In this document: piece after piece, positions 22,502 to 33,622 of the stretch
How positions within the stretch are numbered: the stretch's first letter is position 1
How the letters are laid out: each line of letters begins with the position of its first letter
From: Alphaproteobacteria bacterium
GTDB taxonomy: Bacteria; Pseudomonadota; Alphaproteobacteria; Micavibrionales; Micavibrionaceae
Assembly (NCBI GenBank): GCA_021775915.1
Contig: JAJFGW010000016.1
Coordinates: forward strand, 1-64,000
Length of the DNA: 64,000 nt
Direction: 5' to 3'
Notes under the pieces: generated by a model
Told to the model about the DNA's origin: nothing
Databases searched by the model: none
The model's input: the letters and a program-made list of their open reading frames with translations, nothing else
Translations under genes and position numbers: made by a program

Positions 22502-24586
22502 TTACCTCCGGTTGGAAATCGTCCACGGCCGGATACCGCGCTCTGACAGCACAGTTTTAACGGTGCCGTCCAGCCATATGGCATGCGCGCCTTCACGCCA
22601 CAGATCAAAGAAACCGATCGCTGTATCTGCCTGACAGTTTTTTACCCGGAGTGGTTCTTTTGAGACCATAACATCCGCCCAGGCACAATCTTCTGCCTGC
22701 CCGCCTTGATGGATTGTGAAAGCAATCCGCTGCCCGTTCTGAGTAACCCGGCACCCTTCTTCACCGCATAAAATATCCGGGTTCTCACTCCATTTTTGGG
22801 TATCTTCCGGTAACTGGCCATTACGCCGCGCCCATATTTCACCGGTAAATCGGTCGCTCTGCCGACTTGAAATCCATATTTTCCCTTGGCTATCCCGAAA
22901 TGAAGTCAACTTCCCCGATGAAGAGACAAGAATATCCGGTGGGCTATATTGCACAATAACGATCACCGCAAAAATTACGGGTACAAGCGCCAGAACCCGT
23001 CCTTTCCCGCGCCACAAAATACAAAACAAAGCTGCACTTACAAACCAAAGTAGCGCCGATAGCGGCATCGCTGCCGGGGTCTGGATTGATTCCGGTATGT
23101 CCGTAACGCCGTGGGCTATTGATAAAATCCCGTCAATTCCCAAACCCATAATATTCAAACCAACGCCCTCTATTCCCAGAGGCATAAGCACATAACCCAA
23201 GACAGCAAAAGGCATCACCACAAAAGCCATCAGCGGCACGGCAAACAAATTAGCTATAATGCCGTATACGGCCAAATGCTGAAAATGGAACAAGGCCAGC
23301 GGCATGGTTGCCAGTGTCGCAATAACCGTTGTCATACAAACCCCGACGAAATAAAGCAGTAACCGTCTGATAAATCCGGCCTGACGATGCCATGACGACA
23401 GATAAGGCCGGGCTAATTCATAAAAGAAAATAAGCGCCGTTACTGCCGCGAAGGACATTTGAAAACTAGCACCGAGCAATGATTCAGGCAAAACAAGCAA
23501 GACTAAAAAGGCTGCAATAGCGACAAGCCGCAGCGAAAAAGGCATACGATCCAGCATAATGGCGCAAAGCACAGTGCCGGTCATAAGCAAAGCGCGGATT
23601 GTTGGTATAGTCCCCCCGACAATAAACGTGTAACCAAGCGCTCCCAAAAGCGCGATTGCCGCCGCGTATTTCTTAATTGGGTAGCGCAGCGCAAAGGAAG
23701 GAAATAACGCCATAAAAAAACGAACGGACATAAATATAACACTCGCGACCAATCCAACATGCAGTCCTGAAATCGCCAGCATATGCGATAATCCCGATGC
23801 TCGCAGAGCTTCCCAGTCATCCTCGGATATGCTCGTTCGCTCCCCGGTCAATAGCGCCGTGGCTATTGCAGCAGAGGGGTACTCAAGACTACCTTCAACC
23901 TTACTCCGAATAACCTGCCTTAAACTTTCGAGGTTTTGCGAAAAACTCCCGGCATTGCCGTGTTCTATAACTTCTGGCGCACGATAGGCAAACCCAAAAG
24001 CGCCGAGCTTCTTGAAGTAGGCATAGCGCTGAAAATCAAAGGCCCCTGGCTCCACCGGCGCGGATGGCGGTTTCAGACCAGCGAGGACAGAAACCCTGTC
24101 ACCTATATTTAAATCTGTTTCCTGTCTTATCTTCAGGCGTATACGAGCGGGCGTTATTGAAGGCTCCAGCCTTTCAATATCAATATCATTGAGAATAATC
24201 CGCGTACCCTTACCCTCTTCCAGCTTGTCGATAACGATAACCCGGCCTTCTACCGTTACAGGGCTGCGCTCCTTCAGCAGTACCGGCGTTTGAATAATTC
24301 CCGTACGAAATTGTGCCGTGCAAAAACCGAGCACAATCAACAACACCCCGCCCGTAACGAGCCAAAGCGCGTAACCCCGCCAACTCTCTAATCTTAAAGG
24401 TCGAAATAAAACCCAAAGCGCCGCCACAACAGCAAGTGTCCCAATTCCAAAAATAGCGGGCGGTTCAAATTTTAGGGAAAAATAAAAGCCAATGCCGATC
24501 GCCAAAAAGACAGGACTCCATAAAATAAGCCTGTCCCTTTGCTCTGACAACTCTTCCCTGATTTTTGTGTTATTAATAAAAGTCAC
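22502..24586 (-). CDS. comEC: ComEC/Rec2-family competence protein
   Basis: Competence-domain membrane core (LTGERTSISEDDWEALRASGLSHMLAISGLHVGLVASV). Confidence 0.9.
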   Translation of the reverse strand: MTFINNTKIREELSEQRDRLILWSPVFLAIGIGFYFSLKFEPPAIFGIGTLAVVAALWVLFRPLRLESWRGYALWLVTGGVLLIVLGFCTAQFRTGIIQTPVLLKERSPVTVEGRVIVIDKLEEGKGTRIILNDIDIERLEPSITPARIRLKIRQETDLNIGDRVSVLAGLKPPSAPVEPGAFDFQRYAYFKKLGAFGFAYRAPEVIEHGNAGSFSQNLESLRQVIRSKVEGSLEYPSAAIATALLTGERTSISEDDWEALRASGLSHMLAISGLHVGLVASVIFMSVRFFMALFPSFALRYPIKKYAAAIALLGALGYTFIVGGTIPTIRALLMTGTVLCAIMLDRMPFSLRLVAIAAFLVLLVLPESLLGASFQMSFAAVTALIFFYELARPYLSSWHRQAGFIRRLLLYFVGVCMTTVIATLATMPLALFHFQHLAVYGIIANLFAVPLMAFVVMPFAVLGYVLMPLGIEGVGLNIMGLGIDGILSIAHGVTDIPESIQTPAAMPLSALLWFVSAALFCILWRGKGRVLALVPVIFAVIVIVQYSPPDILVSSSGKLTSFRDSQGKIWISSRQSDRFTGEIWARRNGQLPEDTQKWSENPDILCGEEGCRVTQNGQRIAFTIHQGGQAEDCAWADVMVSKEPLRVKNCQADTAIGFFDLWREGAHAIWLDGTVKTVLSERGIRPWTISNRR

Positions 24587-24676
24587 GAAACGTGTGAAAC
24601 CCCTTATTTTCTCTTATAGAATATGCTAAATGTTTTATCGCAAGACGCGAGACAAAACAAAGGGTAATCAAAAACC

Positions 24677-26131
24677 ATGACTGTTGTAACAAGATTTCCG
24701 CCCTCACCAACCGGATTTATGCATATAGGAAATGCCCGGACGGCGCTTTATAACTACCTTTTTGCCCGTCATCACGGCGGGAAATTTGTTGTCCGCATTG
24801 AAGATACAGACCGCGCCCGTCATTCCGAGGAGGCCGTTCTGGCTATTTTTAACAGCCTGAAATGGCTCAACCTTGATTACGACAACGAAGTTGTGTCCCA
24901 GTTTGAGCAACGCGAACGGCATGTGGAAGTTGCAAACCAGCTCGTTGAAAAAGGCCTTGCCTATAAATGTTACTGCTCACCCGAAGAGCTAACCGAAATG
25001 CGCGCCAAAGCCAAAGAAGAAGGACGCGGCACTTTTTATGATCGGCGCTGGCGTGACCGCGACCCTGCCGAGGCACCAGAAGGCGTAAAGCCTGTCATCC
25101 GCATTAAGGCACCTACGGACGATGGCGAAAGCATTATCACCGATCTGGTTCAGGGCGAAGTCAGAATACTTCACCAAAACCTCGATGATTTTATTATCCT
25201 GCGCAGTGATGGCACGCCGACCTATATGCTTTCGGTTGTTGTCGATGACCATGACATGGGAGTGACGCATATTATTCGCGGTGACGATCACCTCAATAAT
25301 GCCTTCCGGCAAAAGATTATATTTGAAGCCATGGGCTGGAATGTGCCGCATTTTGCCCATAACCCGCTTATTCACGGCCCGGACGGTGCAAAATTCTCCA
25401 AACGTCACGGCGCGGCCAGTGTTGAAGAATACAAAGAAATGGGCTACCTGCCCGAAGCGCTGGAAAATTACCTGCTGCGCCTGGGCTGGAGCCATGGGGA
25501 CGATGAAATTATTTCCCGTCAGCAAGCCATTGAATGGTTTGATCTTGATGGTGCGGGGAAAGCCGCTGCCAATTTTGATTTTAAAAAGCTCGAAAGCCTG
25601 AATACGCATTACCTGACCCATGCTGATGATGATCACCTGGTTGAGCTAATAACACCGTTCCTGCACAGCCGTCACGATATCTCTATAGAGAGTGATGATG
25701 CGGCGCAGGCACGGCTCAAATCTGGCATGGCAGAGTTAAAAGATCGCGCGAAGACTTTGTTGCAAATCACTGATGAAGCTGCGTTTTATGCCAAAAAGAT
25801 TCCTTATGGTTTTGATGAAAAAGCAAGCGGAATTCTTGAAGATGGTGCAAATGAGGTTCTTGAACTTCTTTTACGCAAATGCGAAGAAGCCACTGTTTTT
25901 GACAATGACAATATCCAGCAGATTTGCAAACAGATAGCCGATGATTTGCGGGACGGAAAACTAGGAAAAGTTGCCATGCCCCTGCGTGCAGCGTTAACGG
26001 GCACAACAGTTTCTCCCTCTATCTTTCACGCTGCTGAGATATTAGGGCAGGAAGAAACTTTAGCGCGCCTTACTTATGCACTTGAAAAATTTCATAATAA
26101 AGAGAAGAATGAAAAACGATCAGTGCAATAA
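24677..26131 (+). CDS. gltX: Glutamyl-tRNA synthetase
   Basis: RFPPSPTGFMHIGNARTALYNYLFAR, KFSKRHGA (KMSKS-like). Confidence 0.97.
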   Translation: MTVVTRFPPSPTGFMHIGNARTALYNYLFARHHGGKFVVRIEDTDRARHSEEAVLAIFNSLKWLNLDYDNEVVSQFEQRERHVEVANQLVEKGLAYKCYCSPEELTEMRAKAKEEGRGTFYDRRWRDRDPAEAPEGVKPVIRIKAPTDDGESIITDLVQGEVRILHQNLDDFIILRSDGTPTYMLSVVVDDHDMGVTHIIRGDDHLNNAFRQKIIFEAMGWNVPHFAHNPLIHGPDGAKFSKRHGAASVEEYKEMGYLPEALENYLLRLGWSHGDDEIISRQQAIEWFDLDGAGKAAANFDFKKLESLNTHYLTHADDDHLVELITPFLHSRHDISIESDDAAQARLKSGMAELKDRAKTLLQITDEAAFYAKKIPYGFDEKASGILEDGANEVLELLLRKCEEATVFDNDNIQQICKQIADDLRDGKLGKVAMPLRAALTGTTVSPSIFHAAEILGQEETLARLTYALEKFHNKEKNEKRSVQ

Positions 26132-26153
26132 TAGCCTCCCTTTGAAGAAAGCC

Positions 26154-27452
26154 ATGCCCAAACTTATAAAAACAGCCACCGAATTTAAACTGTCCCCCAC
26201 TCTTGCCGCAAACGAACTTGTGGCAGCGCGCCGCGCTAAAGGAGAACAGGTCCTGCAAATGGGTTTTGGTCAGTCTCCCTTTCCGGTTCCCCCGCGTTTG
26301 CAAAAAGCTCTCGGAGACGCGGCTCATCGTAAAGAATACTTACCTACCGTCGGATTACGAGAATTACGAGAAGCCGTTAGTTCTTATTATAAAGAAAAGA
26401 CAAGTCTGGATACCGACCAATATGATGTCATCATAGCGCCCGGAAGCAAGCTTATTTTGTACGCGCTGCAAATGGCCGTTAAAGGAGATTTGATTCTTCC
26501 TGTCCCGAATTGGGTGAGCTACGCTCCGCAGGCAAAAATGCTCCACACCGGTATTATAAACATTTCGGCGCAACTGGATAATGACGGTTACCATATTGAC
26601 TCTGAAGAATTGCGTGCCACCATTTTACAAGCGCGTAAAGAGGGCAAAAATCCTGGGAAAATCATACTAAATTATCCCAACAATCCAACAGGACTGACCA
26701 TTCCAGAAAATGAATTGGAGGTCCTCGCTAAAGTCTGCGTCGAAGAAGACATTTTAATTATCTCCGATGAAATTTATGGCCTTATAAATTTTAACAACAC
26801 TTACCATACAATCGCAAAATACGCACCAACACACACCGCCATAACCACCGGGCTGTCAAAACATTTATCTTTAGGAGGCTGGCGTGTTGGAATAGGGTTT
26901 ATTCCAAAGGCCATCGATGGTCTTCAGGGGCTTTTATCCAATATAGCCAGTGAAACATGGGCTTGCGTCTCTGCCCCTATCCAGCAAGCGGTGACTGAGG
27001 CCTATAAAGGGCACGAAGATATTGAAAATCATATTAAAGACTGTACTGCCATCCATAATTTTATGAGCCAGTACGTTTCCGAAGGCCTACGTCAGCTTGG
27101 CGTTTCCGTGCCTGCGCCGCGAGGTGCTTTTTATAATTACCCTGATTTTAATTTCCTACGAAGCGCGCTTGCACAGAATGGAATTAAAACCTCCAAAGAA
27201 TTAACTGATGTGATCTTGAAAGACTACGGGATGGTAACTTTGCCAGGCACCGCCTTTGGTGCAGCCCCTGAGGTTTTAACTCTACGAATTTCCGCATGTG
27301 ACTATGATGGAACCACAGTTTTAAAAGCATACCAAGACGGTGAAACTTTGAATCATGATTTCGTTATTAAAAATGCCCCTCATATAGAAATGGCTTTAAA
27401 GGCCTTTAGACAATTCATTCAAGACATACAACAAGCTGCATCCTCAAATTGA
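26154..27452 (+). CDS. Class I/II PLP-dependent aminotransferase
   Basis: LNYPNNPTGLTIPENELE, IISDEIYG, TGLSKHLSLGGWRVG; likely start MPKLIKTATEF (26154), ORF track start 26076 overlaps gltX. Confidence 0.9.
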   Translation: MPKLIKTATEFKLSPTLAANELVAARRAKGEQVLQMGFGQSPFPVPPRLQKALGDAAHRKEYLPTVGLRELREAVSSYYKEKTSLDTDQYDVIIAPGSKLILYALQMAVKGDLILPVPNWVSYAPQAKMLHTGIINISAQLDNDGYHIDSEELRATILQARKEGKNPGKIILNYPNNPTGLTIPENELEVLAKVCVEEDILIISDEIYGLINFNNTYHTIAKYAPTHTAITTGLSKHLSLGGWRVGIGFIPKAIDGLQGLLSNIASETWACVSAPIQQAVTEAYKGHEDIENHIKDCTAIHNFMSQYVSEGLRQLGVSVPAPRGAFYNYPDFNFLRSALAQNGIKTSKELTDVILKDYGMVTLPGTAFGAAPEVLTLRISACDYDGTTVLKAYQDGETLNHDFVIKNAPHIEMALKAFRQFIQDIQQAASSN

Positions 27453-27515
27453 TTTTGCAGCGCAATATCTCTATGATCTTAAAAGCATAAATATGAATCG
27501 AAAGGCAGAATATCC

Positions 27516-28850
27516 ATGACCGCCAAAGAAAAACCAGTAAGCCAGCAAGATACAGCTGAAAAAAGCTTTACCCTGACCAATGATCAAACAGGGGAAAACT
27601 GGAAACTCCCTGTCAAGGAAGGCACTGCAGGGCCGCCTGTTATTGATATTCGTAGCCTTTACGCTGATACCGGGCACTTCACCATGGACCCCAGCTTCAC
27701 ATCAACGGGAAGCTGTAAGTCGCGCCTGACTTTTATTGACGGCGAAGAAGGTATCCTGATGCATCGCGGTTACTCTATTCAGGAGCTAACAGAGCAAAGT
27801 TCGTTTCTGGAAGTCTCCTATTTGCTGCTTTATGGGGATTTACCGACAGTGGAACAGCTCAAGGGCTTTCATAAAAAAATCACCTATCACACCATGGTCA
27901 ATGAACAGATCCACTACTTTTTTCGCGGATTTCGTCGGGATGCACATCCGATGGCTATTATGTGCGGCGTTGTTGGCGCCCTGTCAGCTTTTTATCACGA
28001 CTCGCTCGATATATGGGACCCGAGACAAAGGGACATTTCAGCACAGAGGCTGATTGCCAAAATGCCGACCTTGTCTGCGATGACCTATAAATATTCAATG
28101 GGACAGCCTTTTATGTATCCCCGCAATGACCTGAATTATGCCGAGAATTTCCTTTATATGTGCTTTGGCGTTCCCGCAGAGCCTTATGAGGTAAACCCCA
28201 TTCATGCTCGTGCTATTGATAACATCTTTATTTTACATGCTGACCACGAACAAAATGCCTCAACCTCGACTGTGCGTTTGGCTGGATCGTCACAAGCCAA
28301 TCCGTTTGCCTGTATAGCCTCTGGGATTGCATCACTCTGGGGACCCGCTCATGGTGGCGCCAATCAAGCCGTTCTGGAAATGCTGGCTGAAATAGGTAGC
28401 GTTGATAATATTCCGGAATATATAGCAAAGGCCAAAGACAAGGACGATCCGTTCCGCCTGATGGGTTTTGGTCATAGAGTTTATAAAAACCGCGACCCCA
28501 GAGCGACAGTCCTGCGTGATTCAGCACACGAAGTTTTGCATGATCTCGGGATTGATAACGACCCGACTCTGGAATTAGCCATGGCATTGGAAAAAATTGC
28601 TCTGGAAGATGAGTATTTTGTTGATCGCAAACTATTTCCGAATGTTGATTTCTATTCAGGAATTATCCTCAGGGCCTTAGGCTTCCCGAGCACGATGTTC
28701 CCTGTGCTATTTGCTCTGGCGCGAACAGTGGGCTGGATTTCACAGTGGAAAGAAATGATCGAGGAGCCTTCCCTGCGCATTGGTCGCCCTCGCCAGCTTT
28801 ATACCGGCCCGGCAGCACGCCCTTACGTCCCTATTGACGGAAGAGCTTGA
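27516..28850 (+). CDS. gltA: Citrate synthase
   Basis: [47 protein letters not shown]. Confidence 0.97.
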   Translation: MTAKEKPVSQQDTAEKSFTLTNDQTGENWKLPVKEGTAGPPVIDIRSLYADTGHFTMDPSFTSTGSCKSRLTFIDGEEGILMHRGYSIQELTEQSSFLEVSYLLLYGDLPTVEQLKGFHKKITYHTMVNEQIHYFFRGFRRDAHPMAIMCGVVGALSAFYHDSLDIWDPRQRDISAQRLIAKMPTLSAMTYKYSMGQPFMYPRNDLNYAENFLYMCFGVPAEPYEVNPIHARAIDNIFILHADHEQNASTSTVRLAGSSQANPFACIASGIASLWGPAHGGANQAVLEMLAEIGSVDNIPEYIAKAKDKDDPFRLMGFGHRVYKNRDPRATVLRDSAHEVLHDLGIDNDPTLELAMALEKIALEDEYFVDRKLFPNVDFYSGIILRALGFPSTMFPVLFALARTVGWISQWKEMIEEPSLRIGRPRQLYTGPAARPYVPIDGRA

Positions 28851-28876
28851 CATAACCTAAGGATCGTTGCTATATT
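28847..28876 (+). promoter_or_regulatory. Putative promoter of orphan ORF 28903
   Basis: TTGACATAACCTAAGGATCGTTGCTATATT: TTGACA-N18-TATATT; gltA stop TGA lies inside the -35 hexamer. Confidence 0.6.
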
Positions 28877-28902
28877 CTTTCTTTAAAAGAAAGAGGGAAA
28901 TT

Positions 28903-29172
28903 ATGTCTGAAGAAAACTGGACCACCGGAGAAGGAATAGCGGTTTCTACTGTCGTCCTTTCCGTTAGCGCAGCACTTATTTTAACAGCTGGATCGCCTGA
29001 CCTTATAGATAAAATCACAGGAAACTCTTCTCTTGTGCTTCAACAAAAACGCATCGAGTTTCTGAAAAAAGACTTTAACGAAAGTCTTTCCAAAATAGAA
29101 AAGCTACAACCCGGTAAAGAAACCAAATTTAAGGCTAACGACAAGATTTATATTGTTACGCGCCAACCTTAA
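28903..29172 (+). CDS. Small hypothetical membrane protein (orphan)
   Basis: ATG at 28903 with AGAGGG upstream; TM GIAVSTVVLSVSAALILTAG; 3' end overlaps lpxB by 17 bp tail-to-tail. Confidence 0.6.
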   Translation: MSEENWTTGEGIAVSTVVLSVSAALILTAGSPDLIDKITGNSSLVLQQKRIEFLKKDFNESLSKIEKLQPGKETKFKANDKIYIVTRQP

Positions 29173-30322
29173 TCTGATTCCAAATAAATTTTGCGGCCTG
29201 TATTGACGGAACTTCTTTTGTAAGTCCCGTTAATTGCTCTCTGACTTTAGAAAAAGCGGACTTTTGGCTTGTCTGGTCTAACATATTCATCGCTTGCGCT
29301 ATCTTCTCTGGCTTACACTCCTCTTGAATAAATTCAGGCACAGCAGGTTGATCGAGCAAAATATTCACCAAATGCGCATATTGAACCGTTACCTTACGTT
29401 TTATAATCTGAGCAGTCAGGGCGTTGGCTTTATAAGCAATAACATGAGGCACGTCCGCAACGGCCAGCTCCAGCCCAACAGTGCCCGATGTTGCCAGCGC
29501 GCTATCCATAGCTGCGAAGCAGTCCCATTTTCGATGTGGCTCTGTGACCACATGGATTTTACAATTCAGGCTTTCAAGCAGGTTTCTAACCTGTTTTTCC
29601 AGATGCGGGAATGTCGGCGATACAATATGAAGCTCTTGATTTTCATGCACTAGCTTCTCAGCAACATCACGGAGCACAGGCCCTACACGATTTAACTCCC
29701 CCATACGGCTACCAAATAAAACCCCCAAAACCTTGGCCTCTGCAGGAATACCCAGCTCCGTTCTCAACGTTTTACCATCAACCTTATCGTGGCCGCTTTC
29801 CAATACGGAATGCCCGACAAAAGATGCGCTTAAGCCTTCTTTTTCAAAATAAGGCGGTTCAAACGGGTAGAGACACATGATCCCGTCATAAAGGGCTGCC
29901 ACTTTCTTAGCCCGCTCCGGACGCCAAGCCCAAACGGTTGGCGCGACATAGTGAACCATTTTTGGTGTTCCACTGCCCTCTTTTTGCACCTGTTTTGCGA
30001 CCCTGAAACTAAAGTCAGGAGAGTCAATTGTAATAACAAGGTCAGGGGTTTCTTCTCTAATAAAATCAGATGTTTGCTTTATTCTTTTAATAATTTTATT
30101 TAAACGAGGAAGAACCTCAAAAATCCCCATAACCGATAAATCTCTCATAGGGAAAAGGCTATGCAGTCCTTCTGATTCCATTCGCGGGCCGCCCACTCCG
30201 ATAAACTGGACATTGCCTTGCGCTTGCTGCTTAAGCGCATTCATCAAATGCTCCCCCAGAATGTCGCCGGAAGCTTCACCGGCAATCAGGCATATCTTTG
30301 TTATATGGGGATCACGCGGCAT
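29156..30322 (-). CDS. lpxB: Lipid-A-disaccharide synthase
   Basis: LIAGEASGDILGEHLM, FIGVGGPRMESEG, APTVWAWRPERAKK. Confidence 0.96.
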   Translation of the reverse strand: MPRDPHITKICLIAGEASGDILGEHLMNALKQQAQGNVQFIGVGGPRMESEGLHSLFPMRDLSVMGIFEVLPRLNKIIKRIKQTSDFIREETPDLVITIDSPDFSFRVAKQVQKEGSGTPKMVHYVAPTVWAWRPERAKKVAALYDGIMCLYPFEPPYFEKEGLSASFVGHSVLESGHDKVDGKTLRTELGIPAEAKVLGVLFGSRMGELNRVGPVLRDVAEKLVHENQELHIVSPTFPHLEKQVRNLLESLNCKIHVVTEPHRKWDCFAAMDSALATSGTVGLELAVADVPHVIAYKANALTAQIIKRKVTVQYAHLVNILLDQPAVPEFIQEECKPEKIAQAMNMLDQTSQKSAFSKVREQLTGLTKEVPSIQAAKFIWNQIKVGA

Positions 30323-31193
30323 GGCGTTTTTCTTTCAAGTCCAGGCCAAGAACAAACAATTTGTGTTTGTTAGCCAAATCGGCCACTTCCTGCGGTTTAA
30401 TCAGCAAACTATGTCCCGCCTGAACAACAATACCGGAAAGCCCTATTTTAGCACATAACCGTATCGTTTCCGGGCCAATCGTGGGCAAATCAAAACTTTG
30501 ATCCTGTTGCGGCTTACAGGTTTTAACCAGAACACCGCCCCTGCCCTTACGTTTATATTTAATACAGCGCTGAATAAGCTCATCTGTGCCTTCGGCCGCC
30601 TCTACGCCAAGGACAATGCCTTCCTGCACAATAACGGACTGCCCTACATCCATAAGCCCCAAATGAGTAGACACCTCGATACCGCGATCAATATCACCCC
30701 AATCGGCTTTTTTAGGCTTATAGCGCCCAACCTGCCCCGGCCCGACCAGCAAGTTCTCTACAAACTCCTGAACGCCATGGACATTAAAACCTTCCAGCTC
30801 AAGCTCATAACGAAGAGCCTGTAACAAACTATCATCGCCCATAGATTTTAAACCGATGCGGGTAAAGAACTGAACCGTCCGCATGTCCGGCTTTAATTCA
30901 GCTAAACTAGGGCGTCGTATAGAGCCTATCAGAACAAGGTCTCTTATATCATGCGACTGGAGCGTGTTAATGATCTGCCCGGCCGCACCAAGGCGCGTCA
31001 TCATATAGTTACGGCCTTCCATGATCGCAGGGTCTGTCTGACCTTCAAAGCCAACAACAAAGACTTCCAAACCGGATTTATCACAAGCATGGAGAAGTCT
31101 TTCCGGAACGCTACCGCCTCCGGCAATAATACCCAGCCGTTTGATACGGCCTTTTACGCGGCTTTTTGCTCTATTTTCTTCTGAGGCTGACAT
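30312..31193 (-). CDS. lpxI: UDP-2,3-diacylglucosamine pyrophosphatase LpxI
   Basis: LGIIAGGGSVPERLL, GDDSLLQAL, GPETIRLCAKIGLSGIVVQAGHSLL; overlaps the end of lpxA. Confidence 0.92.
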   Translation of the reverse strand: MSASEENRAKSRVKGRIKRLGIIAGGGSVPERLLHACDKSGLEVFVVGFEGQTDPAIMEGRNYMMTRLGAAGQIINTLQSHDIRDLVLIGSIRRPSLAELKPDMRTVQFFTRIGLKSMGDDSLLQALRYELELEGFNVHGVQEFVENLLVGPGQVGRYKPKKADWGDIDRGIEVSTHLGLMDVGQSVIVQEGIVLGVEAAEGTDELIQRCIKYKRKGRGGVLVKTCKPQQDQSFDLPTIGPETIRLCAKIGLSGIVVQAGHSLLIKPQEVADLANKHKLFVLGLDLKEKRHAA

Positions 31194-31966
31194 AAAGGAA
31201 ACCTTGTTTTTTCGCGGGCAAATTGAATAACATTCATAACAAGCTTATCGTCCGCAAATTCTGAAGCAACCATTTCAATCCGTTGGTCAAATGTACCTTC
31301 GTTGCCAAAAATTTGTTTAAAGGCACGTTGCAGAGTTTTAATTTCATCTTTTGAAAAGCCTTGTCTTTCAAGGCCAATAAGATTAAGCCCTGCCAGAAAA
31401 GCCCGATCACCCTTTACCCTACCAAAAGGTATCACATCACTTTCAACACCGGACATGCCGCCGATAACAGCATAAGCGCCAATACGGACAAACTGATGCA
31501 CGGCAGATAAACCGCCGAGTACGGCATAATCACCAACATGAACATGACCGCCGAGTGTTGCGTTATTCGCCATAATGATATTGCTACCAATAATACAATC
31601 ATGGGCAATATGCGATGCCACCATAAACAGGTTGTTATCACCTACAATTGTTTTCATACCGCCGGACTTGGTGCCGGGATTCATAGTGACATGCTCGCGG
31701 ATAACATTATTTTCACCAATAATCAGTTCGGCGGGTTCACCCTCATATTTTTTGTCCTGAGTCTGTGAGCCGATAGAGGAAAAAGGATAAATTTCCGTAC
31801 CTGCACCGATGGTTGTAATACCATCAAGGACAACATGAGAATGTAGCTTTACACTGGTCTTGAGAACAACATTAGCCCCCACAACGCAGTAAGCGCCTAT
31901 TTCAACATTGTCAGCAATGTTCGCACTGGCTTCTATAATGGCCGTAGGGTGAATTTTCTGTGTCAT
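31154..31966 (-). CDS. lpxA: UDP-N-acetylglucosamine acyltransferase
   Basis: Left-handed beta-helix hexapeptides; IGENNVIREHVTMNPGT. Confidence 0.96.
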   Translation of the reverse strand: MTQKIHPTAIIEASANIADNVEIGAYCVVGANVVLKTSVKLHSHVVLDGITTIGAGTEIYPFSSIGSQTQDKKYEGEPAELIIGENNVIREHVTMNPGTKSGGMKTIVGDNNLFMVASHIAHDCIIGSNIIMANNATLGGHVHVGDYAVLGGLSAVHQFVRIGAYAVIGGMSGVESDVIPFGRVKGDRAFLAGLNLIGLERQGFSKDEIKTLQRAFKQIFGNEGTFDQRIEMVASEFADDKLVMNVIQFAREKTRFPLCQPQKKIEQKAA

Positions 31967-32073
31967 TCTCTTTCCAAAATTATATTTATACGCGGATCAA
32001 TATAAGGTCTGCGCACCAATAAAACAAATCACGCTTTATTGCGGAAAGTTACAAATATCAAGGGTTAGCGCGA

Positions 32074-32541
32074 TTAGGCCGCTTCTTCTGTGCTTTCCAC
32101 AATCATAGCGCAAAAAGTTGCTTCAGCACATAAAATACCATCAACTTTTGCTTCACCTTTGAATTTCCAAACGGTCTTGCGACTATGAATTTTACTGACA
32201 TGAATATGCATTGAGTCCCCCGGCACAACAGGCTTACGGAACCGCGCTTCATCAATGCTAAGAAAGTAAACTATATCTCCGGCATTTTTTTTCTTCATCG
32301 CTTCCACAACGACCAAAGCAGCCGTCTGGGCCATAGCCTCAATAATAAGAACACCGGGCATTACAGGAGCCGTTGGAAAATGACCCTGAAACTGCGGTTC
32401 ATTTACCGTTACATTCTTAAGGCAAACTGCGCTTTGCCCTGATTCAAATTCCAGAACCCTGTCAACAAGCAGAAAAGGATAGCGATGAGGAAGCATCTCC
32501 ATAATCTTTGTAATATCTATATTGCCTACCGTATCACTCAT
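32074..32541 (-). CDS. fabZ: 3-hydroxyacyl-ACP dehydratase FabZ
   Basis: LPHRYPFLLVDRV, FPTAPVMPGVLIIEAMAQT. Confidence 0.96.
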   Translation of the reverse strand: MSDTVGNIDITKIMEMLPHRYPFLLVDRVLEFESGQSAVCLKNVTVNEPQFQGHFPTAPVMPGVLIIEAMAQTAALVVVEAMKKKNAGDIVYFLSIDEARFRKPVVPGDSMHIHVSKIHSRKTVWKFKGEAKVDGILCAEATFCAMIVESTEEAA

Positions 32542-32590
32542 AGCGCTAACCCATTATTTTTGTAAAATGTTATGTCTTATATCTTTTTAA

Positions 32591-33610
32591 TTATTTTTTC
32601 TTTTTAACCAAACGTCCCAATGCAGCAAATTGCCGCATTGACTGTCTTAGAGGAAGCGCAGGAGATCCAAGCTGCTCTTCTCCGGCAGGTACATCACGCA
32701 TAACCCCCGCTTGAGCACCAATTCTGGCCCCTGTTCCAATCCGCAGATGCCCAGCCACACCTGCCTGTCCTGCCAACACAGCATAATCTTCAATCACCGT
32801 GCTGCCGGATATTCCCACTTGCGACACAATAACGCAACCTTTACCTATTTTTACATTATGCGCAATCTGAACAAGGTTATCTATCCAGGTTCCCGAGCCT
32901 ATTTCAGTATCCGGGCCTGAACCACGGTCAATCGTAGTATTGGCTCCGATCTCAACGTTATCGCCAATGATAACACGTCCAAGCTGCGGCACCTTCACAT
33001 AGCCTTCCGGGGCTATTGCAAAACCAAAACCATCCTGACCAATACGACACCCCGGATAAACCCTCACATGATCGCCAGCAAGGCAGTGTGTTACCGTCGC
33101 ATTAGTCCCCACGCGACAATCATTTCCGAGCTTTACCCGCCCGCCAATGACGGCATTAGCCTCTACCCAGCATCTATCACCAATTTCTGCCTCCGCACCA
33201 ATCACAGCGCCATGTTCAATAACACAGCCCTCACCAAGTTGGGCGCCAGGGTCAATGAAAGCTCCGTCGGAAACAGAAGAGTCCGGCATGTTTTGAGGAT
33301 AAAAAGCCTGCGCCGCAAGGGCGTAGGCCTTATAAGGATGTGGAGTTAAAAGCAACGCCATGCCCTGCGGCGCTTTATCCTGCATCTCGGGAGAAACAAT
33401 ACAAGCCCCGGCTTTTGTAGATAAAAGCTGCTCTTTATAACGAATATTATCAAAAAAACTTAAGGACGATTTGTCAGCCTGGTCCAGCGGCGCAACGTCC
33501 TCCACTACCCTGTCAGGGTCAGAGCCGTCCGACAAATCAGCGCCTGTTATTTTTGCCAGCTGACCTAAAGAGAGCGTGCCGAAACGATGATGAAATCTTG
33601 GATCAGGCAT
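32591..33610 (-). CDS. lpxD: UDP-3-O-acylglucosamine N-acyltransferase
   Basis: [27 protein letters not shown], hexapeptide repeats. Confidence 0.96.
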   Translation of the reverse strand: MPDPRFHHRFGTLSLGQLAKITGADLSDGSDPDRVVEDVAPLDQADKSSLSFFDNIRYKEQLLSTKAGACIVSPEMQDKAPQGMALLLTPHPYKAYALAAQAFYPQNMPDSSVSDGAFIDPGAQLGEGCVIEHGAVIGAEAEIGDRCWVEANAVIGGRVKLGNDCRVGTNATVTHCLAGDHVRVYPGCRIGQDGFGFAIAPEGYVKVPQLGRVIIGDNVEIGANTTIDRGSGPDTEIGSGTWIDNLVQIAHNVKIGKGCVIVSQVGISGSTVIEDYAVLAGQAGVAGHLRIGTGARIGAQAGVMRDVPAGEEQLGSPALPLRQSMRQFAALGRLVKKKK

Positions 33611-33622
33611 GACAGTACAGCT

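Noticed and set aside
24989-25636. 215-aa minus-strand ORF
   Set aside because: Antisense to gltX; composition typical of a codon-bias shadow
31154-31193. 40-bp lpxA/lpxI overlap as a possible frameshift
   Set aside because: Both proteins are complete; more likely a true overlap or a misplaced lpxI start
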